Assembly: GCF_036199905.1 (NCBI RefSeq)
Contig: NZ_CP108109.1
Coordinates: forward strand, 806,001 to 870,000
From: Streptomyces sp. NBC_00223
Lineage (GTDB): Bacteria > Actinomycetota > Actinomycetes > Streptomycetales > Streptomycetaceae
DNA: 64,000 nt
Direction of reading: 5' to 3'
Within the stretch, counting starts at the first letter, position 1; each line of letters begins with the position of its first letter. This document shows, one piece after another, positions 29,120 to 38,065 of the stretch. The position numbers and the translations under genes were made by a program. The notes beneath the pieces are model-generated. The model worked only from the letters and a program-made list of their open reading frames with translations. It searched no databases and was not told the origin of the DNA.

Positions 29120-29910
29120 CGCCGCTCCCCGGCCGATATCGAACCGTTCTCCGTACCGGCACCCGTGATGGCCGAGACAAGAGAGTGCTCGGTCCATTCC
29201 GGTACAGGCTTGTCCGCCACTGTTTCTCCGAGTCGAAGGACTACGACGCGGTCGGCGACGCGCAACACGTCCCCGAGGTCGTGGGAGATGAGGACGACGC
29301 CGCGCCCCTGCTCCTTCAGCCGAATGATGAGGTCGAGCACTTCGCGCCTCTGGGTCACACCGAGCGCCGCGGTCGGCTCGTCGAGGATCACCACCTTGGG
29401 ATCACCGAGGATGGCCCGGCAGACAGCAACGCATTGCCGCTGGCCACCCGACAGGTAACCCATCGGGACGTCGACCCGCTGGATTCTGATTCCCACCGAC
29501 TCAAGGGCACGGGCGGTGAGGCGCTCCATCTTCGGGCGCCTGACCCGGAAGCCGCGCCACCAGGGCGCACGCGGCTCACGGCCGAGGAAGATGTTGTCGA
29601 CCACGTCGAGGTTGTCGCAGAGCGCGAGGTCCTGGTAGACGGTCTGAATACCGAGTTGGGTGGCGTCGTTGGGACTCGTGATCGTCACCGGAGTTCCACC
29701 GAAGCGGATTTCCCCGCTGTCGGCCGTGACCGATCCTGACAGGATCTTGATGAGGGTCGACTTTCCTGCCCCGTTGTCGCCGGCGAGAGCTACCACCTCG
29801 CCGGCGTGGACGGAGAAGTTGGCGCGCTTCAGAGCGGTCACCGGGCCGTAGCTTTTCGCTATGTCACAGACTTCGAGCAGGCTCTTCGTCGTCATTGACG
29901 TTCCATTCAC
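29116..29910 (-). CDS. Sugar-type ABC transporter ATP-binding protein (FrcA-like, single domain)
   Basis: This is a 264-residue ATPase with Walker A GDNGAGKST, Q-loop TVYQDLAL, signature YLSGGQRQ, Walker B VVILDEPTAAL and H-loop LISHD. It is a single ABC domain rather than the tandem RbsA type, as in FrcA. The start is a GTG at 29908-29910, or the ATG five codons later. A stem-loop separates it from the upstream binding-protein gene. Confidence 0.93.
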   Translation of the reverse strand: MNGTSMTTKSLLEVCDIAKSYGPVTALKRANFSVHAGEVVALAGDNGAGKSTLIKILSGSVTADSGEIRFGGTPVTITSPNDATQLGIQTVYQDLALCDNLDVVDNIFLGREPRAPWWRGFRVRRPKMERLTARALESVGIRIQRVDVPMGYLSGGQRQCVAVCRAILGDPKVVILDEPTAALGVTQRREVLDLIIRLKEQGRGVVLISHDLGDVLRVADRVVVLRLGETVADKPVPEWTEHSLVSAITGAGTENGSISAGERR

Positions 29911-29931
29911 GATCGCTTCTTCTCTAGGGGT

Positions 29932-29971
29932 GTTCCGGGCCGGCGACTTCGGGTCGTCGCAGGCCCGGAAC
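29932..29971 (-). terminator. Intercistronic stem-loop between binding-protein and ATPase genes
   Basis: A 10-bp outer stem (29932-29941 with 29962-29971) encloses a smaller GGCGAC/GTCGTC hairpin. Its position, just after the substrate-binding-protein gene and before the ATPase gene, matches the attenuator or mRNA-stabilising hairpins that raise binding-protein dosage in many ABC operons. Confidence 0.6.
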
Positions 29972-30005
29972 TGGGCCGGGCTGACGAGCGATTACGTGTG
30001 CGGAA

Positions 30006-31160
30006 TCACGGCGTCTTGCAGAAGCTGGTCCCGGCGGCGATTCCCTTGCAGATCTCATCCTTGGTGAAGATCTTGTGGTCGACGATCTCCTGCTGGACGT
30101 TGTCCGCGGAGATGAGGTTCTCCTTGCCGAACACGGTCGGCACACCGCTCTTCACGAAGCCGTTGTCGAAGGTTCCGTTGATGACGCCGGCATCGGCCGC
30201 GTCCTTGTTCTGCAGGGCGGTCTGGAGGAGCTTCGCCACGGAGTCACCGAGTTGGGCGCTGTCAGGGTGGAAGGTGCCGACCTGATCACCCACGAGGACC
30301 CGCTGCACGGCGGTCAGTGATCCGTCGTGACCGCCGATCATCTTCACCTTGCCGTTGAGGCTCTGCGCCTTCAGCGCGGCCCAGATTCCGTCCGAGGTGC
30401 TGTCGTTCATGGCCAGCGTGACGTCGACCTTGTCCCCGGTCTTGGTGAGGCACTGCTCCATCGCCTTCTGCGCGACCGCCGGGTCCCATCCGGGTGTGTC
30501 GGCCTGGCAGACGATTTTGATCTTGCCCTCGGCGGTCAGCTTGTCCAGTGCCGGCTTGATGCCTTGGAGCCAGAGGTCGTAGACCTTGAACGTCGGGTCG
30601 CCGTAAATGGCCGCCACGCGCACCGGCGTATGGCCGACCGACTTCTCGAGATTGTCCGTGAGCCACTGGCCCCAGTACTTGCCGATGGTGGCGAAGTCGA
30701 CCCACACATATGCGTAGACCGGCCCGCCGTTGGGGTCGTTGAGGTAGCCGATGGCCGGAATCTTGGCGGCGGAGAGCTTGACCAGCTCCGCTCCGGCCTG
30801 CGCCGGATTGGGCGGGCTGATGATCACCGCGGCTGCCTGCTGGGCGATTGCGGCCTCGACCTGGCTGAGTTGCTTGGACTGACTGTTGTCGGCGCTCTGA
30901 ATGACGAACTTGACGCCCGGCAGAGTCTTCGCGACCGCTTCCTGCACGGCCGGCATGTAGTACGTCGGCCACGCGGGCGTGGTCGAGTTCGGTACCAGGA
31001 AGAAAACCGTGCCGGACGCCTTGCCGTCACTCTTCACCGGGTCGGACTTGGACGTGCTGCCCGTGCTGCTGCAAGCGCTCACGCCCGCAGCCAGCCCGGC
31101 CAACATGGCTATCGCTATACGCCTTCCCAACCGCTGCCCACAGCCGGCAATGCTGACCAT
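30006..31160 (-). CDS. Sugar-type ABC transporter substrate-binding lipoprotein
   Basis: This is a 384-residue periplasmic-binding protein of the ribose/autoinducer class. A signal peptide (RRIAIAMLAGLAAGVSAC) ends in a lipobox Cys near residue 27. The typical ligand-domain run follows: QVEAAIAQQAAAVIISPPNP, IPAIGYLND, VAAIYGDPTFKVYDLWLQGI, MNDSTSDGIWAALKA, GGHDGS. The ATG at 31158-31160 has GAGGAG eight bases upstream. It is the first gene of the catabolic cluster, behind a promoter and palindrome at 31213-31258. The ligand is not predictable. Confidence 0.93.
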   Translation of the reverse strand: MVSIAGCGQRLGRRIAIAMLAGLAAGVSACSSTGSTSKSDPVKSDGKASGTVFFLVPNSTTPAWPTYYMPAVQEAVAKTLPGVKFVIQSADNSQSKQLSQVEAAIAQQAAAVIISPPNPAQAGAELVKLSAAKIPAIGYLNDPNGGPVYAYVWVDFATIGKYWGQWLTDNLEKSVGHTPVRVAAIYGDPTFKVYDLWLQGIKPALDKLTAEGKIKIVCQADTPGWDPAVAQKAMEQCLTKTGDKVDVTLAMNDSTSDGIWAALKAQSLNGKVKMIGGHDGSLTAVQRVLVGDQVGTFHPDSAQLGDSVAKLLQTALQNKDAADAGVINGTFDNGFVKSGVPTVFGKENLISADNVQQEIVDHKIFTKDEICKGIAAGTSFCKTP

Positions 31161-31212
31161 GTGTGCTCTCCTCAGCTCTTCAGGCACCCTGGGGACGGGG
31201 CGAGATGGCCGA

Positions 31213-31241
31213 AAGCTATCCCTCCCCCGCGGAGTTATCAA
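31213..31241 (-). promoter_or_regulatory. Probable promoter of the catabolic cluster
   Basis: On the minus strand TTGATA (31236-31241) and TAGCTT (31213-31218) are separated by 17 bp, a near-consensus housekeeping promoter. This leaves a leader of about 45 nt to the ATG at 31160. The palindrome 31239-31258 abuts the -35 box. Confidence 0.65.
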
Positions 31242-31258
31242 GTGACCTGACCACTTTG
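31239..31258 (-). promoter_or_regulatory. Candidate GntR/FadR operator upstream of the importer operon
   Basis: CAAGTGACCTGACCACTTTG is a palindrome with AAGTG/CACTT arms overlapping the -35 region of the importer promoter. A near copy lies at 24221-24238. A repressor bound here would block the promoter. The GntR-family regulator at 19105 is the likely binder. Confidence 0.6.
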
Positions 31259-31260
31259 TT

Positions 31261-31622
31261 TTGACGCGCTCTTGACCTGCCTCTGCGCGCCGGAGGCTTC
31301 AGCGCGGTTGCGTTATGACCTATTTGCACGAGATTGTCCGACCGGACAAGAAGAGGGGCCGGTCCGGATGCGGGTTCGGGCGCGAACAGGGGCCTTCAGG
31401 GCCACGGCGTTTTCGCGCCATGCGATCCACGTGGAAGATCAGGTCCGCCGCGGAGTGGCCGGCCCTCGTGGCTACTCTCGGTGACGACGCCCCTCGCGGC
31501 GGAAGGCCGTACGGGGAGGCGGCCTCCCGGTGCTTCGGTGGCCGGGAATGTTCTTGTCCTGCCTCCCCGCGCGGTGGCGGCTGGGATACTGAAGGCCCAA
31601 GTCCACATCCCGGGGGGGCATC
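31261..31622. other. Gene-free divergent region with a palindrome
   Basis: About 360 bp separate the divergent importer operon and the hypothetical gene at 31623. I see no convincing gene. A perfect 7-2-7 palindrome, TTGTCCGACCGGACAA, lies at 31334-31349 and may be an operator for the rightward gene. Confidence 0.5.
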
Positions 31623-33356
<1,734 letters not shown>

Positions 33357-33520
33357 AGTTGTTCCGTTCGCTCGGGATCCGCTGGGTTCGGTGCGCCGCC
33401 GGCCACCTGCCCGGACGCTGTGGGCCCGGCCTGCGGGCAGGGGGCAGGTGACGTGCGCAATCGAGGATGCCCTCTGGGGAATGGTCCTGCTGCGATACGC
33501 GCCGATTGCCGCGGCCGGGT

Positions 33521-33568
33521 GCGGGGCCCGGCGCGGGGCCCGGTGCGGGGCCCGGCGCGGGGCCCGGC
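33521..33568. repeat. 12-bp tandem repeat (GCGGGGCCCGGC)
   Basis: Four adjacent copies of GCGGGGCCCGG[C/T] lie in the 357-bp gene-free interval 33357-33713 between the aldo/keto reductase and the YCII chimera. Each unit is itself near-palindromic. Nothing else in the interval looks like a gene. Confidence 0.75.
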
Positions 33569-33713
33569 GCGGACGACGGCCTCGGGACGGGTGGCCCGGG
33601 TTCAGCCACGAGAGCCAAAAAAGTCGGACGGCGATGTCGAGAACCCGTGCCCGGCTCCGTCCCCGCAGTCAACGCGACCACAATGGGCCGCACCAGCACC
33701 GAGGAGAAGCACC

Positions 33714-34268
33714 ATGGCCAAGTATCTGCTGCTCAAGCACTACCGAGGCGCCCCGGCCGCGGTCAACGACGTGCCCATGGACCGGTGGACGCCGGAGGAG
33801 ATCTCGGCCCACATCCAGTACATGCGGGACTTCGCGGACCGGCTGGAGAAGACCGGCGAGTTCGTCGACGGCCAGGCACTCGCTCCCGAGGGGACCTTCG
33901 TCCGGTACGACGGCGAGGGCCGCCCGCCGGTCACCGACGGCCCGTTCGCCGAGGAGACCGACTGGGCGCAGATCGTCGAGTGGTACGACGAGCTGGCGCG
34001 TCTGACCGACAGCCCGGTCGTCCGGCTCAACCGCGCGGTGGCCGTCGGCGAGGCGGACGGACCGCGCGCCGGCCTGGCGGCGCTCGCGGGGGTGGACGAC
34101 TCGCTCCCCCGCCACACCGCGGTGGCGGCGTACCTCCACGAGCGCGACGGCGACCTGGAGACGGCGGCAAGGCTGTACGCCGAGGCGGCCCGAAAGGCGC
34201 CCCACCTCGCGGAGCGCGACCACCTGACCCGCCAGGCCGCCCGCCTCAACGCCCCCGGCCGCCACTGA
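33714..34268 (+). pseudogene. YCII domain fused to the C-terminus of an ECF sigma factor (deletion chimera)
   Basis: This is a 184-codon open frame. Residues 1-82 are the first part of a YCII-type protein (MAKYLLLKHYRG through VTDGPFAEETD). From about residue 83 (WAQIVEWYDELARLTDSPVVRLNRAVAVGEADGP) it is the C-terminal DUF6596-type region of an ECF sigma factor. In many actinomycetes these are two neighbouring genes, YCII then sigma. Here the end of the first, all DNA-binding regions of the second and the spacer are gone, and the frame happens to be kept. It could be translated but should have no sigma activity. ATG with GAGGAG upstream. Confidence 0.8.
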
Positions 34269-34295
34269 CGGACACCCGACGCAGCCGGGTCTCCG

Positions 34296-34786
34296 GCGGT
34301 CCCGCCTCCCACCGCACCGGCGACCTGTTCAGCGCCGACGACGCCGACGCGCTGGCCCACGGGTGCAACTGCGCCGGTGCCATGGGCCGCGGCATCGCAG
34401 TGGAGTTCAAACACCGGTGGCCATCGATGTACACCGAGTACCAGCACCGCTGCCGCACCGGACTGTTCACCCCCGGTGAGGTCTTCCCCTGGCGCGCACC
34501 CGACGGCACCACCATCTACAACCTCGGCACACAAGCGCACTGGCGCACTCCCGCCCGCCTGGATGATGTCCGCACCGCCTTCCACGCGATGATCGCCCAA
34601 GCGAACACCCACGGCATCCGACTCATCGCCATGCCCCGCATCGCCGCCGGCCTCGGCCGCCTCGCCTGGCAGGACATCGAACGATCTCTCAACGAAGTCC
34701 TCCAGGCGAACAGCACAGCCGGTACGACGGAGGACACCGCGGCGAACCCCTTGACCGTGGCCGTCTACACCCAGGCCCATACCTGA
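34296..34786 (+). pseudogene. Macro-domain protein gene without a recognisable start
   Basis: The translation from SHRTGDLFSADDADALAHGCNCAGAMGRGIAVEFKHRWP to a stop at 34786 is a macro domain of the ADP-ribose-binding/deacylating type: GDLF strand, the N-C-x-G-x-M-G-x-G-I-A ligand loop, and MPRIAAGLGRLAW near the end. No ATG, GTG or TTG lies in frame at the expected start; the first in-frame ATG (34382) would cut off the first strand and half the ligand loop. It is probably 5'-truncated by the same event that fused the upstream genes, unless a non-standard start is used. Confidence 0.65.
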
Positions 34787-34984
34787 CCCGAAACCTGGGC
34801 CGGATCGCCTCGATCGCCGAGCTCAAGGGCGGCCCGCCGTGTTTCGGCCCTGTCGCACACGGACGTCGGCGGACCAATGCGCCGCCCGGGCCGCCGACAA
34901 GCCCTGTCTTGCGGACCGTTCGGACCGGCGGCGCTTCGCCGGACCGCGGGGCCGCCCCACGACCGCAGGCGGAGAGCCGGCCGG

Positions 34985-35296
34985 GTCCGGCGGCCGTTGC
35001 CGTCCGGGCTGGGCGCGCCGAGCGACGATTCCGGGGCGCCGCTCACGCCGGCGTTCGACATCCCCCGGCTTCAGCCGTTCCCCGACGCGCGGTTCGACCC
35101 GGAGGTGCGGGCCGGCATACGGCTCGCGCTGGTGGCGGCGACGCAGATCCTGCCGGCGCGGCAGCGGGCCGTGCTCGTGCTGCGCGAGGTGCTGGAGTTC
35201 AGCGCCGCCGAAGGGCCGCCCGCGTATCTGGAGTGCCTGTCGGCCGAGCGTGTCGGCGCCGCCGTCCTCGCCCGGTACGCGCGGGCGGCACGCTGA
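34985..35296 (+). pseudogene. Remnant of a SigJ/TIGR02960-type ECF sigma factor
   Basis: The segment RRPLPSGLGAPSDDSGAPLTPAFDIPRLQPFPDARFDP followed by ALVAATQILPARQRAVLVLREVLEFSAAE matches the linker and region 4 start of large ECF sigma factors with a SnoaL tail. Region 2 is missing upstream, and the remainder of region 4 and the tail are missing downstream. The sequence ends at 35296. This is decayed coding DNA, a different sigma subgroup from the tail fused at 33714-34268. Confidence 0.7.
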
Positions 35297-35341
35297 CGGT
35301 GGGCTTGCCGGCGACCCGCTCATGGGGACTTCGGCAAGGAA

Positions 35342-35384
35342 CCGGGCCCCTTCCCGGCCGATGCGCGGCCGGGAAGGGGCCCGG
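35342..35384. terminator. Strong bidirectional hairpin terminator
   Basis: A perfect 18-bp stem (35342-35359 with 35367-35384) with a 7-base loop lies just after the stop of the secreted-protein gene on the minus strand and after the sigma remnant on the plus strand. Confidence 0.8.
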
Positions 35385-35401
35385 GATACGTCGTCGTGAG
35401 G

Positions 35402-35869
35402 TCAGTAGCTGCACAGAGGCACGTTGTAGTCCCGGAAGGGCGCGTTCGGCACACCGGTGTTGACGTACCAGTCGGAGACGTAGCCCTCGCCCGAGCCGTG
35501 GCCGGCGGTCGCCGGGTAGACGACGTAGTCCCAGTAGACGTCGTTCTGCGGACCGATGCCCTGACCCGCGGTCTGGCAGACCAGCGTGACGGCGAGACCC
35601 GCCTCCAGGGTCGCCTGGAAGGTGCAGCTCTGGCTCGGGTAGGACTGCTTGTACGGGTGGTAGCAGTCGCGGACGCTGAGGCTGTCGTTGCCGATCCGTA
35701 CGCCCTGGGTGGCGGCCGAGGCGGGGGTGCCCGCCGCCAGCATCGCGGCGACGGAGGCCGTGGCCAGCAGCCCGAACAGGACGCCGCGCCTCTTGCGCAG
35801 GGGTGTCTTCGGCGCCCGCCCGGGATCCGCGGTGCCGCCGGCGGTGAGCCGGCCGTGCTGTGTGGTCAT
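35402..35869 (-). CDS. Small secreted protein, SH3-like
   Basis: This 155-residue protein has a Sec signal peptide (TPLRKRRGVLFGLLATASVAAMLAAGTPASA, cleavage likely near residue 52). The mature part of about 100 residues has four Cys (DCYHPY, QSCTF, LVCQTAG, PLCSY) that could form two disulfides. It also has a pattern seen in secreted bacterial SH3-like domains (QGVRIGNDSLSVRDC, GYVSDWYV). It is exported, perhaps cell-wall-associated; function unknown. The ATG at 35867-35869 has AAGAGG upstream. Confidence 0.85.
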   Translation of the reverse strand: MTTQHGRLTAGGTADPGRAPKTPLRKRRGVLFGLLATASVAAMLAAGTPASAATQGVRIGNDSLSVRDCYHPYKQSYPSQSCTFQATLEAGLAVTLVCQTAGQGIGPQNDVYWDYVVYPATAGHGSGEGYVSDWYVNTGVPNAPFRDYNVPLCSY

Positions 35870-36196
35870 GGTCTGGCCTCTTCCCGAAGTCCCCCGGGGG
35901 CTTTCCCCGGGGGTTCCAGTTCTAGGTGCGCGGTCCGCCCCGAGGGGCCGGCGTTTCGCCCCCGTATTCCCGCTGCAACGGCCGCCCCGGCACGGCGCCG
36001 CCTCTGCTACGCGCTGCGAGCCGCCCGACCGACGCCTCCGGCCGGTGCGACGTCCGGCCGGTGCGGCATCCGGCCGGTGGACCGTCCGGCCCATCCGGTA
36101 CGTCCGGAAATCACCTCGCCGTGGCGAAGGAAACCGTCCAGTGTGGAGTAAACCCGGACAGGACCGGGCGGGGGTGGCGCGCGAGCGGGGGCGGAA
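35870..36196. other. Divergent intergenic region with hairpin and iterons
   Basis: About 330 bp separate the secreted-protein gene and the XRE regulator gene. It contains a CCCCCGGGGG-based hairpin near 35891-35915 and the 16-bp direct repeats listed separately. No gene seen. Confidence 0.6.
36037..36100. repeat. Four tandem 16-bp repeats upstream of the XRE regulator
   Basis: TCCGGCCGGTGCGACG-type units start at 36037, 36053, 36069 and 36085. The first two are nearly identical, the third shares its first eleven bases and the fourth its first seven. They lie about 100 bp before the GTG of the regulator gene. Regular spacing of 1.5 helical turns suits binding of several protein copies. Confidence 0.7.
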
Positions 36197-37819
36197 GTGG
36201 CGCGAACGACCTTGGCCGGGCCGGCGGTCATCCGGTGGACTCCATGGCAGGTACGGGCCGGCTGGCTGCTGCGGGCACACCGGCTGCACCACCCCGACCC
36301 GGGGCTGCGGCGGCTGACCGGCTTCGCCCGCGCCTACCGCGAGGACCGGCGGTACGCGGGCGGGATCAGTCCCAGCTCGCTGTCCCGCTGGGAGAACGGC
36401 CTCGTCGCGGTGACGTCCGCCTCCATCCGCCGCTACGAGGATGTGCTCGGCCTGTCCCCGCACCGTCTGCTCCTGCCGGTACAGACCATCGCCCGTCACG
36501 AAGGGGGCCCGGCCGCCGCGGCGTTCCTGCGCGGAGGCGGCGGTCCGCCGTCCGCGGACCCCGACCCGCGCATGGATCCGCTGCTCGACCAGGTCCTCGA
36601 CGGCGGGGTGCTCACCGGCGCCGACTGGGACGATCTGACCCGATGGGCCACCCATGGCGGCGGACGCGTCTCCCCGGGCCGCGTCCGCCACGCGGTCGTA
36701 CGGCGGCTGCTGGAGGAGACCCTGGTGTCGGACGGCGCCTCCTGGATGCGTCGCTTCGAGGCGCTGGGCCGGTTGATGGCCGACCCGCTGTGGGGGCCGG
36801 AGACCATCGCCGTGTGCGCCGGGGTCGCGGAGCAGCCCGCGCACGCCGGTCTGATCGAGGCGGTGTGCGCGCTGGACGGCAGCCCGCATCCGGATGCCGC
36901 GCGGGCCGTGCTGCGCCAGCTCACCGACCCCACCACCTCCGACAGCCTCTACGGCGCCCTGCTCGCCGCCGCGCGCAAGACCCGCAAGCGCCACTTCACC
37001 GTCGAACAGACCCGGACGCTCGTGGACGTCGTGGACGGGGTGCTGACCGGTGGCCCGCAACCGGCCCATCCGGTGTCCGTGGTGGAGGCCGCCGCCGTCC
37101 TCCTGCACCGGCTGCCGCTGTCGGATGCCCACACCGCGCGGCTCACCGCCTCCGCCGCCCACCGCGGTCCCACCGTCCGGGCCGTCGTGGCGCACGGCTC
37201 ACTGACCGATCCGGTCGCGGCCTCCGTCACCGTCTCCCGCATCGTCGCCCGGCTGGGCGACGACGACGTGCCCGCGCAGACGACCGCCGTGCTGGGCACT
37301 CTCGTGGACGACCTGCTGCACCACCCGGTGGCGGACGTCCGGCTCTACGCGGCGATGCTGCTGAGCGCCAGTCCGTACGGACCGCGGATCGCCGCGGCCC
37401 TGGCCGCGGACCTGCGCCGGACCACGACCGTACGCGCCGAGGACAGCGCCGTCCCTTTGCTGCACGCCCTTCGCGTCTTAGGTGGGCCCGGCCAGCGCGG
37501 CGTGGTCGCCGATCTCACCCTGGCCCGGGGTCTGCCCCAGGAGGTGACCCTCGCGGCCGTGCACGCGCTGGGGCACATCGGGGGCCACAGCCCGGAGAGC
37601 TACTGGCGGGCCGTCTTCCACCAGCACGCCCGGACCGCCACGGACGCGGCCGGACAGCACCGCGTCCTCAAACGGCTCGTGTACGGCTTCGCCATGGCCG
37701 GCGAACTCGACCTGCTCACCCGCCTGGTGGAGGAACAGACCCAGGCCGCGCCCGCCCAGCACCTCTCCGGCTGGTGGGCGGGCCTCGACCGCCACGTCCG
37801 CGAAAGCGCCCGGCGCTAG
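36197..37819 (+). CDS. XRE-family helix-turn-helix regulator with large C-terminal domain
   Basis: This is a 540-residue protein. A helix-turn-helix lies at about residues 15-95 (VRAGWLLRAHRL, GISPSSLSRWENGLVAVTSASIRRYEDVLGLSPHRLL). The remaining 440 residues are Ala/Leu/Arg-rich helical repeats of a type common in large Streptomyces XRE regulators next to peptide clusters. It could regulate the NRPS cluster that begins just downstream. The GTG start at 36197 is preceded by a G-rich site. Tandem 16-bp repeats lie in its promoter region. The stop codon lies in a 16-bp direct repeat associated with the MITE-like element. Confidence 0.8.
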   Translation: MARTTLAGPAVIRWTPWQVRAGWLLRAHRLHHPDPGLRRLTGFARAYREDRRYAGGISPSSLSRWENGLVAVTSASIRRYEDVLGLSPHRLLLPVQTIARHEGGPAAAAFLRGGGGPPSADPDPRMDPLLDQVLDGGVLTGADWDDLTRWATHGGGRVSPGRVRHAVVRRLLEETLVSDGASWMRRFEALGRLMADPLWGPETIAVCAGVAEQPAHAGLIEAVCALDGSPHPDAARAVLRQLTDPTTSDSLYGALLAAARKTRKRHFTVEQTRTLVDVVDGVLTGGPQPAHPVSVVEAAAVLLHRLPLSDAHTARLTASAAHRGPTVRAVVAHGSLTDPVAASVTVSRIVARLGDDDVPAQTTAVLGTLVDDLLHHPVADVRLYAAMLLSASPYGPRIAAALAADLRRTTTVRAEDSAVPLLHALRVLGGPGQRGVVADLTLARGLPQEVTLAAVHALGHIGGHSPESYWRAVFHQHARTATDAAGQHRVLKRLVYGFAMAGELDLLTRLVEEQTQAAPAQHLSGWWAGLDRHVRESARR

Positions 37820-37828
37820 CCGTTCGGC

Positions 37829-38047
37829 GCTAGTGCCGTGACCGGAAAGGTTCACCGGTTCACGACGCCCTGCACGGCACCTCTCCCCCTGCCTTCGGCG
37901 GGAGGTGCCCCCACGTTGTCGAAGTCGCCCGAGTACGCCCAGTACGAGGGCTCCCCCGGCCTGGCGGCCGGGAGGTGCCCCCACCGCCTTGCGATGCACC
38001 GCACCGGACGCCGCGAACCAGGCAACCTTTCCGGCCACGGCGCTAGC
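37829..38047. mobile_element. MITE-like element, about 219 bp, with 35-bp inverted ends
   Basis: The left end (37829-37863) and right end (38013-38047) are inverted repeats matching at roughly 80 percent; the core GCCGTG[A/G]CCGGAAAGGTT is nearly perfect. CTAG is present at both outer ends (37830-37833, 38042-38045), consistent with a 4-bp target duplication. There is no transposase. Inside are two hairpins and a 15-bp motif, GGGAGGTGCCCCCAC, at 37900 and 37970. A 16-bp direct repeat (CGGCGCTAGCCGTTCG) lies at 37811-37826 and 38038-38053. Confidence 0.7.
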
Positions 38048-38065
38048 CGTTCGCGGCCGGAGCGG

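Noticed and set aside
33521..33568. 12-bp repeats as a CRISPR-like array
   Set aside because: The units are adjacent with no spacers and no cas genes are present; it is a simple tandem repeat.
37881..37985. The two hairpins in the MITE-like element as terminators of the regulator gene
   Set aside because: They are part of the repeat element, which has CTAG-bounded inverted ends. They may incidentally stop transcription, but that is not a reason to annotate them as dedicated terminators.
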